Assembly (NCBI RefSeq): GCF_900142655.1
Contig: NZ_FRBQ01000010.1
Span: 1 to 64,000 of the forward strand
DNA length: 64,000 nucleotides
Source of the DNA: Phytopseudomonas punonensis
GTDB lineage: Bacteria; Pseudomonadota; Gammaproteobacteria; Pseudomonadales; Pseudomonadaceae
Reading direction: 5' to 3'
Positions 46,969 to 55,864 of this stretch are shown piece by piece. The position numbers were made by a program, and so were the translations under genes. Under the pieces are notes generated by a model that made no database searches, was not told the DNA's origin, and worked only from the letters and a program-made list of their open reading frames with translations. How positions within the stretch are numbered: position 1 is the first letter of the stretch; the number at the start of each line of letters is the position of its first letter.

Positions 46969-48462
46969 ATGACCCGTTTGACCCGTACCGACTGGGAGCA
47001 GCGTGCAAAGGATCTGAAAATCGAGACCCGCGCGTTCGTGCAGGGTAAATACCAGCCAGCCCAGAGCGGTGAAACCTTCGAATGCATCAGCCCGGTCGAT
47101 GGCCGGGTGCTGGGCCAGGTCGCCAGTTGCGACCTGGCGGATGCCGAGCTGGCGGTGAAGTCGGCGCGCGCCGCCTTCGACTCCGGCGTGTGGTCGCGCA
47201 TCGCGCCGGCCAAACGCAAGGCCAAGATGATTCGCTTCGCCGAGTTGTTGATGGCCAATGCCGAGGAGCTGGCGCTGTTGGAAACCCTCGACATGGGCAA
47301 GCCGATCAGCGACTCCCTGGGCATCGACATTCCCGCTGCGGCCAATGCCATCCGCTGGAGCGCCGAGGCCATCGACAAGGTCTACGACGAAGTGGCGCCA
47401 ACGCCCCATGACCAGCTCGGCCTGGTTACCCGCGAGCCGGTCGGCGTGGTCGCGGCCATCGTGCCGTGGAACTTCCCGCTACTGATGTCGAGCTGGAAGC
47501 TCGGCCCGGCCCTTGCCACCGGCAACTCGGTGATCCTCAAACCTTCCGAGAAGTCGCCGCTGACCGCCATTCGCGTTGCCGCCCTGGCCATCGAAGCGGG
47601 CATCCCGGCAGGCGTATTCAACGTGCTGCCCGGCCATGGCCACACCGTTGGCAAGGCTCTGGCGCTGCATATGGACGTCGACACCATCGTGTTCACCGGG
47701 TCGACCAAGATCGCCAAGCAACTAATGATCTACGCCGGCGAGTCGAACATGAAGCGCGTTTGGCTGGAGGCGGGCGGCAAGAGCCCCAACATCGTCTTCG
47801 CCGATGCGCCGGATCTCAAGGCCGCCGCCGAGTCTGCTGCCAGCGCCATCGCCTTCAACCAGGGCGAAGTGTGCACCGCCGGCTCGCGCCTGCTGGTGGA
47901 AAACTCCATCAAGGAGCGCTTCCTGCCGATGGTGGTCGAGGCGCTGAAAGGCTGGAAGGCCGGCAACCCGCTGGATCCGGATACCAACGTCGGTGCGCTG
48001 GTCGACACCCAACAGATGAACACCGTGCTGCGCTACATCGAAGCCGGCCACAAGGACGGCGCCAAGCTGCTGATCGGCGGCAAGCGCACCCTGGAAGAAA
48101 GCGGCGGCACCTATGTGGAGCCGACCATCTTCGACGGCGTGACCAATGCCATGACCATCGCCCGCGAGGAAATCTTCGGCCCGGTGCTCTCGGTGATCGG
48201 TTTCGACAGCGCCGAGCAGGCCGTGCAGATCGCCAACGACACTGTGTATGGCCTGGCGGCCGCGGTGTGGACGGCGGACATTTCCAAGGCGCACCTGACC
48301 GCCCGCGCCCTGCGCGCCGGCAGCGTGTGGGTCAACCAGTACGACGGCGGCGACATGACCGCGCCGTTCGGCGGCTTCAAGCAATCGGGCAACGGTCGTG
48401 ACAAGTCGCTGCACGCCTTCGACAAGTACACCGAACTGAAGGCTACCTGGATCAAACTCTGA
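46969..48462 (+). CDS. kauB: Gamma-glutamyl-aminobutyraldehyde dehydrogenase KauB/PauC
   Basis: This NAD(P)-dependent aldehyde dehydrogenase of 497 aa oxidises aldehydes from polyamine breakdown and 4-guanidinobutyraldehyde. The catalytic Cys302 is in NQGEVCTAGSRL, the general base Glu in WLEAGGKSPN, and the cofactor site in VPWNFPLLMSSWKLGPALATGN. The neighbourhood (PauB-like oxidase, MFS transporter, dad genes, PauR) is that of P. aeruginosa kauB. A terminator follows. Confidence 0.93.
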   Translation: MTRLTRTDWEQRAKDLKIETRAFVQGKYQPAQSGETFECISPVDGRVLGQVASCDLADAELAVKSARAAFDSGVWSRIAPAKRKAKMIRFAELLMANAEELALLETLDMGKPISDSLGIDIPAAANAIRWSAEAIDKVYDEVAPTPHDQLGLVTREPVGVVAAIVPWNFPLLMSSWKLGPALATGNSVILKPSEKSPLTAIRVAALAIEAGIPAGVFNVLPGHGHTVGKALALHMDVDTIVFTGSTKIAKQLMIYAGESNMKRVWLEAGGKSPNIVFADAPDLKAAAESAASAIAFNQGEVCTAGSRLLVENSIKERFLPMVVEALKGWKAGNPLDPDTNVGALVDTQQMNTVLRYIEAGHKDGAKLLIGGKRTLEESGGTYVEPTIFDGVTNAMTIAREEIFGPVLSVIGFDSAEQAVQIANDTVYGLAAAVWTADISKAHLTARALRAGSVWVNQYDGGDMTAPFGGFKQSGNGRDKSLHAFDKYTELKATWIKL

Positions 48463-48506
48463 TCCAGCAAGGATGAGGCGCGCCAGCCGGCGGGCCTGAG
48501 CAAACC

Positions 48507-48545
48507 AGCGGCCGGGCTCCCAGAGCCCGGCCGCTGTGTTTCGAT
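48507..48545 (+). terminator. Terminator after kauB
   Basis: A 13-bp perfect stem (48507-48519 with 48523-48535, AGCGGCCGGGCTC arm) has a CCA loop, then GTGTTTCG. The T run is short, so efficiency is uncertain. The downstream MFS gene starts 20 bases later. Confidence 0.75.
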
Positions 48546-48556
48546 GGGAGTCAGTG

Positions 48557-49699
48557 ATGCGTTGGGGAACCTACTTCGCCGTGTGTGCGGCGGTGATCAG
48601 TATCGGCCTGGCCATGGGCACCACCATGCCGTTGGTGTCGCTGCGGCTGGAGAGTTGGGGCTACGGCTCGTTCGCCATCGGCATCATGGCGGCCACGCCA
48701 GCCATCGGCGTGCTGCTGGGTGCTTCGCTGGCCGGCGGGTTGGCATCGCGCTGCCCGACGCCGAGACTGATGCAGTTCTGCCTGCTCGCCGGTGCGCTGT
48801 CGGTCACTGGCCTGGCGCTGCTGCAGAGTTACCCGGTGTGGATCGTGCTGCGTTTGCTGCTCGGCGTAACCCTGACCGTGGTGTTCATCCTCGGTGAAAG
48901 CTGGATCAATCAGTTGGCGGTGGAGATGTGGCGCGGCCGCCTGGTTGCGCTGTACGGCACCGGCTATGCGCTCAGCCAGCTGTGCGGGCCGCTGCTGCTC
49001 AGCGTGCTGGGCACCGACACCGACCTGGGATTCTGGTTTGGCGTGACGTTGCTGGTAGGCGGCTCGCTGCTGTTGATAGGCCGCACCGGCGCGCCGGTAG
49101 TCGATGCGCACAGCGCCTCCGGGCGCGGCCTGCTGGTGTTCTGCCAGCGCATGCCTGCGATCGCCTGGGCGGTGATGCTGTTCGCCGCGTTCGAGGCGAT
49201 GATGCTCACCTTGCTGCCGATATACGGCCTGCGCCAGGGCTTCACCCAGGAAGTGGCATTGTTCATGGCCAGCGTAGTGGTGGTCGGCGATGCCGTGCTG
49301 CAGTTGCCCATCGGCCTGCTCGCCGACCGCATTTCACGGGTCACCCTGTTCCGCCTGTGTGGTGTGGTGCTGCTGGTCTCCAGCCTGGGCATTCCCTTGC
49401 TGCTGCATACGCCGGTGATCTGGCCGGTGCTGGTGCTGTTCGGCGCCAGTGCGGGCGGTCTGTTCACCTTGTCGCTGATTCTAATCGGCGAGCGCTTTCG
49501 CGATGATCAACTGGTGCGTGCCAACTCGCATGTGGCCCAGTTGTGGGGCATCGGCTGCCTGATCGGGCCGCTGGCCACCGGCGCTGTCAGCCAGTGGGTC
49601 AGCGGGCATGCGCTGCCGATGCTGATGGCGGTCGGTGCGGCGGCGTTCATCTGGCTGGCCTGGCGACCCCATGCCTTCGATGAGCGCGTCGCGCTATAA
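48557..49699 (+). CDS. MFS transporter, YcaD-like
   Basis: This inner-membrane transporter of 380 aa has about twelve hydrophobic segments and resembles the YcaD-type major facilitators: ILGESWINQLAVEMWRGRLVALYG and GLLADRISRVTLFRLCG. ATG 48557 has GGGAG at good distance. Its position after kauB matches P. aeruginosa, so an amine-related substrate is possible but unproven. Its end overlaps the convergent phospholipase-like gene by six bases. Confidence 0.85.
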   Translation: MRWGTYFAVCAAVISIGLAMGTTMPLVSLRLESWGYGSFAIGIMAATPAIGVLLGASLAGGLASRCPTPRLMQFCLLAGALSVTGLALLQSYPVWIVLRLLLGVTLTVVFILGESWINQLAVEMWRGRLVALYGTGYALSQLCGPLLLSVLGTDTDLGFWFGVTLLVGGSLLLIGRTGAPVVDAHSASGRGLLVFCQRMPAIAWAVMLFAAFEAMMLTLLPIYGLRQGFTQEVALFMASVVVVGDAVLQLPIGLLADRISRVTLFRLCGVVLLVSSLGIPLLLHTPVIWPVLVLFGASAGGLFTLSLILIGERFRDDQLVRANSHVAQLWGIGCLIGPLATGAVSQWVSGHALPMLMAVGAAAFIWLAWRPHAFDERVAL

Positions 49700-51244
49700 C
49701 ATTTTCTCCAGGCCAATCGCTCGGGCGAACCAGGCGTTGAAGCGCCGCCAGCGATTGCCAGGCTCCTCGGTGAGGACGAATTTTTTGCCGTCGTCCTCAC
49801 CGACCCAGACCATGCGCGTGCCGTTGCCATCGGGCTGCAGGCGCACCTCGTAACTCACCGACGGCTTCATGCCCTGCAGCGCCAGTTCGCGCAGGTAGGC
49901 GGCGAGCTGCGGGCTGTCGACCAGCACGCCGACTTCGGTATTCCACAGCACCGAGCGCGGGTCAACGTTGAACGAACCGACGAAGGATTTCTGTTTGTCG
50001 ATCACGATGGCCTTGCTGTGCAGGCTGGAGTTGGAGCTGCCGCTGAAGCTGTAGGCCGGTGGCGAATCCGCTCCAGGCTGGCTGCGCAGTTCGAACAGAC
50101 GCATGCCGTGCTCGAGCATTTCTTGCCGGTAGGGCGCGTAGCCGCCGTGTACCGCGGGTACATCGGTGGCTTCCAGGGCGTTGGTCAACAGGCGGATGTC
50201 CACGCCGTTGTCGGCCAGGCCAATCAGGTATTGCAGGCCGGCAGGCGCAGGTACGAAGTAGGCGGAGACCATCACCAAATCGCTCTTGGCGGCTTTCAGG
50301 TGCGGCGCCAGCTGGGTGGTGAGCAGCAATTGCGGGTCGGGCTCGCCGCTGGCCAGCACCTTGCTCGGTGCATCCCACAAGGCGACGGCGGGCGCCCAGA
50401 TCAGCTCGTCTAGCCACACCTTGAGCTTGGGGTCGTGCTGATAGGCGAGCAGGCGTTCGTACAGCTCCGGTTGCTCGACGCGGGCGGTGTCCAGGTATTC
50501 GCGCAGGCCCTTGCGGGCTTTCTCCAAATCCTTCTGTGACGGTTCGCGCCAGACGAATTCCTCGATGGGTTTGCTCAGCCGGCTGTTCCAGTACTGATCG
50601 AAACTCTCTGCCAGATCCTTGGCGATCGGGCCAATGGACAGCATGTCGATATCGGTGAAGTTCATGTTCGGCTCGGCGTCGAAGTACTCGTCGCCAAGGT
50701 TGCGACCGCCGACGATGGCTGCGGCGCTGTCGGCCAGCCACAACTTGTTGTGCATGCGCCGATGTTGCTGCGACAGATTCAGGCCGCGGCCGATCACCCG
50801 CGTCACCCCGCTGATGCGCCCCAGGTGCAGCGGGTTGAACACACGAATCTGAATGTTCGGGTGGGCGGCGAGTAGGGCGATCTTGTAATCCTCGCCGTCG
50901 CTGGTGGTGTCGTCGAGCAGGATGCGGATGCGCACGCCGCGGTCGGCGGCCTGCAGCAATTCCTTGATCAGCGCGCGGGTGCTCAGGCCGTCATGCACGA
51001 TGTAGTACTGCAGGTCGAGGCTGTGTTGCGCCGCACGGATCAGCTCGGCGCGGGCGGCGAAGGCCTCGTTGCTGGCCGGCAGCAGGCGAAAGCCGGAATG
51101 GCCCTGATGTTCGGCGGCACGCTTCTGCAGCGCTGCGCCGAATGAGGAGTCAGCGGCGGGCAGCGCCTGGCTGGGGACGATGGGCACCTGATTGGTACAG
51201 CCGCTGAGGATCAGCAGAGCGATAAAGAGCACGCGCAAGGGCAC
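49694..51244 (-). CDS. Phospholipase D-like lipoprotein (ClsC type)
   Basis: This 516 aa protein has two HKD motifs, HNKLWLADSAAAIVGGRNLG and HSKAIVIDKQKSFVGSFNVD. It resembles cardiolipin synthase C or an envelope phospholipase D. GTG 51244 gives the lipoprotein signal MPLRVLFIALLILSGC and has GGAGG seven to nine bases upstream. An ATG 15 bases further upstream lacks a ribosome-binding site. In E. coli ClsC works with YmdB. No partner is present here. Confidence 0.85.
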   Translation of the reverse strand: MPLRVLFIALLILSGCTNQVPIVPSQALPAADSSFGAALQKRAAEHQGHSGFRLLPASNEAFAARAELIRAAQHSLDLQYYIVHDGLSTRALIKELLQAADRGVRIRILLDDTTSDGEDYKIALLAAHPNIQIRVFNPLHLGRISGVTRVIGRGLNLSQQHRRMHNKLWLADSAAAIVGGRNLGDEYFDAEPNMNFTDIDMLSIGPIAKDLAESFDQYWNSRLSKPIEEFVWREPSQKDLEKARKGLREYLDTARVEQPELYERLLAYQHDPKLKVWLDELIWAPAVALWDAPSKVLASGEPDPQLLLTTQLAPHLKAAKSDLVMVSAYFVPAPAGLQYLIGLADNGVDIRLLTNALEATDVPAVHGGYAPYRQEMLEHGMRLFELRSQPGADSPPAYSFSGSSNSSLHSKAIVIDKQKSFVGSFNVDPRSVLWNTEVGVLVDSPQLAAYLRELALQGMKPSVSYEVRLQPDGNGTRMVWVGEDDGKKFVLTEEPGNRWRRFNAWFARAIGLEKML

Positions 51245-51305
51245 TGTTGCAGCCTCCATGGGCTGTCTGGATGTGCTGATAGGACGCCGCTGCGCTGATA
51301 AAAAT

Positions 51306-52739
51306 TCAGTCTCTCGGCGGTGGCGACGCGTCGAGCATGGCCGCTACGGTTTCCCCCACTTTGCGCACTGCGGCTTCGATGGTCGGGCTGGGGCGCGAGG
51401 CATAGTTCATGCGCAGGCAATTACGGTATTTGCCGGCGGCGGAGAAGATACTGCCCGGCGCGATCTGGATCTTGTGGGCGGCCAGTTCGCGGTTCAGGCG
51501 CTGGCTGTCGAACCCTTCGGGCATCTCCACCCAGAGCATGAAGCTGCCTTGCGGGCGGCTGACTCGCACCGACGGCGGGAAGTAACGGCTCACCCAGTCG
51601 GTCATCTGCTCCAGGTTGCGCGCGTACTGGCCGCGCATACGCCGCAGGTGCGGTTCGTAATGGCCGCCCTCGATGTATTCGGCCAGTGCCAGTTGTGGCA
51701 GCTGCGCGGTGGCGCCGGTACCCATGTATTTCATGTGCAGCACCTGGTTGAGGTAGCGGCCAGGGGCGATCCAGCCAACACGAAAACCGGGCGCCAGGGT
51801 CTTGGAAAACGAGCTGCAGAGCAGCACGCGACCGTCGTCATCGTAGGATTTGATGGTGCGCGGGCGTGGGTAGTTGAAGGCAAGTTCGCCGTACACGTCA
51901 TCTTCGATGATCGCCACATCGTGACGCTGAGCCAGGGCGAGCAGGGCGCGCTTGTTGGCCTCCGGCATGATGTAACCCAGCGGGTTGTTGCAGTTGGGTG
52001 TGAGCTGAATGGCCTTGATCGGCCACTGCTCGAGGGCCAGTTCCAGCGCCTCGATGCTGATACCGGTGAGCGGGTCGGTCGGCAATTCCAGGGCCTTCAT
52101 GCCGAAGCCCTTGAGGGCCTGCATCACGCCATGAAAGCTCGGCGAGTCGACCGCGACGATATCGCCCGGCACGCAGATCGCGCGAATCGCGGCGGACAGC
52201 GCCTCGTGGCAGCCGGTGGTGATGACGATGTCCTCGTAGGACAGCTGGCAGCCGGAGTCCAGTGTCAGGCGCGCGACCTGTTCACGCAGGCGCTGATCGC
52301 CGTAGATGCTACCGTAGGTGAGCGTTTGCAGATCCTGCTTGCGGCTCAAACGGGACAGCGAGCGCAGCAGCGGCTTGAGGGTCGGGCTGTCGATATCCGG
52401 GCGGCCGCGCCCCAGCTGCACGAAGTCGGGCCGGGGGAGTGGCGCGATCTGCTCGAGCACCTGATCCCATTGCGACACCTCAACCGGACGCTGCGGTGCG
52501 CGGCTGACCTTAGGCAGCGCCGGCTTGTTACGCCCTTGTGGCACGAAGTAGCCGGATTTCGGTTTGGGCAGCGCCAGGCCGCGATCTTCCAGATGACGGT
52601 AGGCCTGCTGCACGGTACTCAGGCTGACCCCATGTTCCTGACTCAGAGCGCGCACCGATGGCAGGCGATCACCAGGGCGATACAGGCCCTGCTCGATGCG
52701 ATCGCCGAGTAGGTCAGCCAGGTTGGTGTAGAGGGTCAT
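51306..52739 (-). CDS. MocR-family regulator (GntR HTH plus aminotransferase fold)
   Basis: This 477 aa protein has an N-terminal GntR winged helix (about 1-75; PGDRLPSVRALSQEHGVSLSTVQQAYRHLEDRG). An aminotransferase-like domain includes the PLP-lysine segment SSFSKTLAPGFRVGW. MocR proteins use PLP or amino compounds as effectors and often control an adjacent gene. It faces a DUF1127 gene across an intergenic region with three CTGTATG sites. The regulated pathway is unknown. Confidence 0.9.
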   Translation of the reverse strand: MTLYTNLADLLGDRIEQGLYRPGDRLPSVRALSQEHGVSLSTVQQAYRHLEDRGLALPKPKSGYFVPQGRNKPALPKVSRAPQRPVEVSQWDQVLEQIAPLPRPDFVQLGRGRPDIDSPTLKPLLRSLSRLSRKQDLQTLTYGSIYGDQRLREQVARLTLDSGCQLSYEDIVITTGCHEALSAAIRAICVPGDIVAVDSPSFHGVMQALKGFGMKALELPTDPLTGISIEALELALEQWPIKAIQLTPNCNNPLGYIMPEANKRALLALAQRHDVAIIEDDVYGELAFNYPRPRTIKSYDDDGRVLLCSSFSKTLAPGFRVGWIAPGRYLNQVLHMKYMGTGATAQLPQLALAEYIEGGHYEPHLRRMRGQYARNLEQMTDWVSRYFPPSVRVSRPQGSFMLWVEMPEGFDSQRLNRELAAHKIQIAPGSIFSAAGKYRNCLRMNYASRPSPTIEAAVRKVGETVAAMLDASPPPRD

Positions 52740-52749
52740 GGTCGCGCAC

Positions 52750-52828
52750 CTGTATGCAAGGATTCAGCTGAACCATACAGATGGCCTTTGTTGCGACCAT
52801 TCAGTTCGGCTTGTGGGTGATCTGTATG
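52750..52828. promoter_or_regulatory. Candidate MocR operator set
   Basis: CTGTATG occurs at 52750-52756, inverted as CATACAG at 52774-52780, and again direct at 52822-52828. Start positions are 24 and 48 bases apart. All three lie in the MocR/DUF1127 intergenic region. Confidence 0.55.
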
Positions 52829-52916
52829 GATTTAATTCCCTTTCTTTGCATCTGTCATGCTTTTTCACGGACCGCCATCATGATCTCCCATGACCCACCA
52901 GGCGCAGGAGAGCGAC

Positions 52917-53156
52917 ATGAACGGGCTGAGCGATGTGCGATTGACCTTGAAAGGCAGCGAGCTGGAAGGCGTTAACGGGCAGCGCCTATCGGGTGTGCCG
53001 GCGCATGCGGCGCTGACCGATCGCTGGCAGCGTTTCATGCGCCGACTGACCACCCGCCGCGCGCTACTCAGGCTCAACGACGCTCAGTTGCAAGACATCG
53101 GCCTGAGCCGCGAACAGGCCGAGCGCGAAGCCAACCTGCCGTTCTGGAAACTCTGA
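52917..53156 (+). CDS. DUF1127 small protein
   Basis: This 79 aa protein starts at ATG 52917 with AGGAG seven bases upstream. The C-terminal half has the DUF1127/YjiS pattern RWQRFMRRLTTRRALLRLNDAQLQDIGLSREQAEREANLPFWK. Such short arginine-rich proteins can bind RNA in some bacteria. Here the role is unknown. It is divergent from the MocR gene and probably controlled by it. Confidence 0.83.
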   Translation: MNGLSDVRLTLKGSELEGVNGQRLSGVPAHAALTDRWQRFMRRLTTRRALLRLNDAQLQDIGLSREQAEREANLPFWKL

Positions 53157-53178
53157 ATCAGGGCCGTAGCCCGGCGTT

Positions 53179-53224
53179 GAGCGCAGCGATACCCGGGGGC
53201 TTCTTTCTGGGTATCGCTGCGCTC
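53179..53224. repeat. 16-bp perfect hairpin after the DUF1127 gene
   Basis: GAGCGCAGCGATACCC (53179-53194) pairs perfectly with 53209-53224 around a 14-base loop. It may end the DUF1127 transcript or be another dispersed palindrome. The tail lacks T residues. Confidence 0.7.
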
Positions 53225-53256
53225 TGTCAGTCCAGTTCCTTGAGGCGGTGCCTGTT

Positions 53257-53360
53257 TGTAGGGTGGACCGGGGCGCGTAGCCGACGCTTCACCTACGCGG
53301 CCCGACCCATCCACCGCTCCGCAATCGCAACGGTGGATGAAAAAGCACCATCCACCCTAC
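53257..53360. repeat. GTAGGGTGGA palindrome, copy 3 (inverted, longer)
   Basis: The ends are GTAGGGTGGA (53257-53266) and TCCACCCTAC (53351-53360). Read as reverse complement, it matches copies 1 and 2 over most of its length, with an extra block of about 25 bases. It lies just downstream of the pauB-like gene, next to a 29-bp copy of that gene's 3' end. Confidence 0.83.
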
Positions 53361-53394
53361 GAGACTGGACGCTCTAGGCAGGTTACGGGCGCTG

Positions 53395-54708
53395 TCAGAC
53401 CAGCTCCTTGAGCCGGTGCCAGAGCATGCCCAGCGCCAGAAGCGGCGAGCGCAGATGGCGCCCGCCGGGGAAAGTCATGTGCGGCACCTTGGCGAACAGT
53501 TCGAAGCCGCCACCGGCTTGCCCGGCGATGGCTTCGGCGAGCAACTTGCCGGCCAGGTGCGTGGCGTTCACGCCGTGGCCCGCGTAGGCCTGGGCGTAGA
53601 AGACGTTGGGCTGATCCTTGAGTCGGCCGACCTGCGGCAGGCGGTTGGCGCCGATGCCGATCATCCCGCCCCACTGGTAGTCGATACGCACATCCTGCAG
53701 TTGCGGGAATACCGCGAGCATCTTCGGCCGCATATAGGCTGCGATATCCGCCGGGTCGGTGCCGGAGTAGCGACAGGCGCCGCCGAACAGCAGGCGGCGG
53801 TCGGCGGACAGGCGGTAATAGTCGACCGCCACTCGCTGGTCGCAGAGCGCCATGTTCTGCGGGATCAAATTGTTGGCCTGCTCCTCGCTCAGTGGCTCGG
53901 TGGCGATGATGTAACTGCCGGCCGGTAGCACCTTGCCCCCCAGTGTCGGGTTCAAATCGCGGATGTAGGCATTACAGGCCAGCACCAGCTGCCCGGCGCG
54001 CACCACACCCTGAGCCGTATGCACGCGGATCTCGCTGCCGTAGTCGATTCGTGTGACGGGCGAGCGCTCGAACAGGCGCACCCCCAGGCTCTGTGCCGCA
54101 GCGGCCTCGCCCAGCGCCAGGTTGAGCGGATGCAAATGCCCCGAACCCATGTCGATCATGCCGCCGACATAGCGCTTCGAGCCGACCACCTCGTGCATCT
54201 GTTCCGGTTGCAGTAGGCGCAGCTCGTGGCGATAGCCGAGGTTCTGCAGCTCGGCAGCGTCTTCGGCGAAACCGGCCAGGTCGCGGGGCTTGTTGGCCAA
54301 GTCGCAGTAGCCCCAGGTCAGGTCGCAGGCGATGTCGTACTGGGCGACCCGCCGCCGTACCAGCTCTACCGCCTCCAGACCCATCAGTTTCAGTTCGCGC
54401 ACCCCGTCCTTGCCGATCACCGACTCGAACTGCTCCACGCCATGGCCGACACCGCGAATCAGCTGCCCGCCGTTACGTCCGCTGGCGCCCCAGCCGATCC
54501 GGTGAGCTTCGACCAGCACCACCGACAGGCCTTTCTGGGCCAGTTCGATCGCCGTGTTGAGGCCGGAAAAGCCGCCGCCGACGATGCACACATCGGCGTG
54601 CTGCTCACCTTGCAAGGCCGGCAAATCGAGGGACTGGTTGACGCTGGCGGCGTAGTAGGAGGGCGCATGCTCGGCGCTATGAACCGGCGGGTGGGCACGG
54701 GCGGTCAT
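53395..54708 (-). CDS. pauB: FAD-dependent gamma-glutamyl-polyamine oxidase, PauB/PuuB type
   Basis: This 437 aa DAO-type oxidoreductase has an FAD-binding VCIVGGGFSGLNTAIELAQKGLSVVLVE and the family segment GASGRNGGQLIRGVG. The C-terminal FYAQAYAGHGVNATHLAGKLLAEAI is also typical. P. aeruginosa has several PauB paralogues, and this one matches the copy located beside kauB and dadR. It would oxidise gamma-glutamyl-putrescine or a relative, feeding KauB. ATG 54708 has AGGA at eight bases. Confidence 0.87.
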   Translation of the reverse strand: MTARAHPPVHSAEHAPSYYAASVNQSLDLPALQGEQHADVCIVGGGFSGLNTAIELAQKGLSVVLVEAHRIGWGASGRNGGQLIRGVGHGVEQFESVIGKDGVRELKLMGLEAVELVRRRVAQYDIACDLTWGYCDLANKPRDLAGFAEDAAELQNLGYRHELRLLQPEQMHEVVGSKRYVGGMIDMGSGHLHPLNLALGEAAAAQSLGVRLFERSPVTRIDYGSEIRVHTAQGVVRAGQLVLACNAYIRDLNPTLGGKVLPAGSYIIATEPLSEEQANNLIPQNMALCDQRVAVDYYRLSADRRLLFGGACRYSGTDPADIAAYMRPKMLAVFPQLQDVRIDYQWGGMIGIGANRLPQVGRLKDQPNVFYAQAYAGHGVNATHLAGKLLAEAIAGQAGGGFELFAKVPHMTFPGGRHLRSPLLALGMLWHRLKELV

Positions 54709-54861
54709 GTGCAGGATCCTGAGTGTTATGTGCGTAAAAATGGACGAAGCATAAGCGCGGAATCCGCTGCGGGCCAACTGGTGATCACCTTGGCAGACCG
54801 AGCTTTGCGCCGCCCGGGCCCGCCTGTACCATGCTCGTCTGCCGTTCCAGAGCCCCTGTCC

Positions 54862-55215
54862 ATGAGTTGTACCAGCCGCAAGATCGACCTGCTGCGTCGC
54901 CAGATTCCGCGCTTCGACTGCGTGCCCGGCTGCCACGACTGCTGCGGCCCGGTGACCGCGTCCTCCGAGGAAATGTCGCGTCTGCCACGCAAGACCGCCG
55001 CCGAGCAGGAGGCTGCCCTGGCCGAGTACAACTGCGTGCATCTCGGGCCCCAGGGGTGTCAGGTGTATGACCAGCGCCCGCTGATTTGCCGGCTGTTCGG
55101 CACCACGCCGAACCTGCCATGCCCTCACGGCCACGGCCCCGAGCAACCCATTGAGGCGCATGTGGAGCGGCAGGTGCATCAGTTGATCGCCAGCACCCGC
55201 CAGGTTCTCGTCTAG
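54862..55215 (+). CDS. YkgJ-type cysteine-cluster protein
   Basis: This 117 aa protein has eight conserved cysteines arranged as CVPGCHDCC, CVHLGPQGCQVY, PLICRLF and LPCPHG. This matches the zinc- or iron-chelating YkgJ family. The function is unknown. I chose ATG 54862; the long open frame upstream is antisense to the pauB-like gene. It is convergent with dadR, four bases away. Confidence 0.85.
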   Translation: MSCTSRKIDLLRRQIPRFDCVPGCHDCCGPVTASSEEMSRLPRKTAAEQEAALAEYNCVHLGPQGCQVYDQRPLICRLFGTTPNLPCPHGHGPEQPIEAHVERQVHQLIASTRQVLV

Positions 55216-55219
55216 AGAA

Positions 55220-55708
55220 TTACTCCGGCACCGGTAGCGCCAGGCTCTCCTTTACTTCTTCCATCACGATATAGCTCTTCGACTCGCGCACATGGGGCAG
55301 CTTGAGCAGGATGTCGCCGAGCAGCTTGCGGTAGCTGGCCATCTCGTTTATTCGCGCTTTCACTAGGTAGTCGAAGTCGCCGGACACCAGGTGGCATTCC
55401 AGCACGTGGGGCAGCTTGAGCACGGCGCGGCGGAAGTCTTCGAAGGTGTCACCGGACTTGTAGTCCAGGCTGATCTCCACGAACACCAGCAGGCTGGCCT
55501 TGAGGTTCTGCGGGTTGAGGCGCGCGTGATACCCCATGATGATGCCTTCGCGCTCCAGACGGCGGACCCGTTCCGTGCACGGCGTGGTCGACAGCCCCAC
55601 CCGTTCGCCCAGCTCGGTAAAGGAGATGCGCCCGTCCTCTTGGAGGATGCGCAGGATGTTGCGGTCGATCTTGTCCAGCTCGCGGCGGCTCTGATGTTGC
55701 GTACGCAT
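55220..55708 (-). CDS. dadR: Lrp/AsnC-family regulator DadR
   Basis: This 162 aa leucine-responsive-type regulator has an N-terminal HTH (ISFTELGERVGLSTTPCTERVRRLE) and a C-terminal RAM ligand domain (FVEISLDYKSGDTFEDFRRAV). It is nearly identical in pattern to P. aeruginosa Lrp/DadR, which activates dadAX in response to alanine. ATG 55708 gives the standard start MRTQHQSRRELDK. It is divergent from dadA. Confidence 0.95.
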   Translation of the reverse strand: MRTQHQSRRELDKIDRNILRILQEDGRISFTELGERVGLSTTPCTERVRRLEREGIIMGYHARLNPQNLKASLLVFVEISLDYKSGDTFEDFRRAVLKLPHVLECHLVSGDFDYLVKARINEMASYRKLLGDILLKLPHVRESKSYIVMEEVKESLALPVPE

Positions 55709-55864
55709 GCTCGGCACCCCTCCGTGAAAGGCTCGTAAAGCCAGAATTCCCTTCGAATATACGAGTGTATACAGTGAAAAGCACTGCCATTCACTTTCTA
55801 TACTGTACGCATCGACTTCTCAAATCGTAATACGCCAGTGCATCGTCGCGGCGAGGAGAACAAC
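55709..55864. promoter_or_regulatory. dadR-dadA divergent control region
   Basis: These 156 bases hold AT-rich tracts unlike the flanks: TCGAATATACGAGTGTATAC, TTCACTTTCTATACTGTACG and TCAAATCGTAATACG. Lrp-type proteins bind such degenerate AT-rich sites, so the DadR sites and both promoters should lie here. I cannot resolve individual boxes. Confidence 0.55.
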
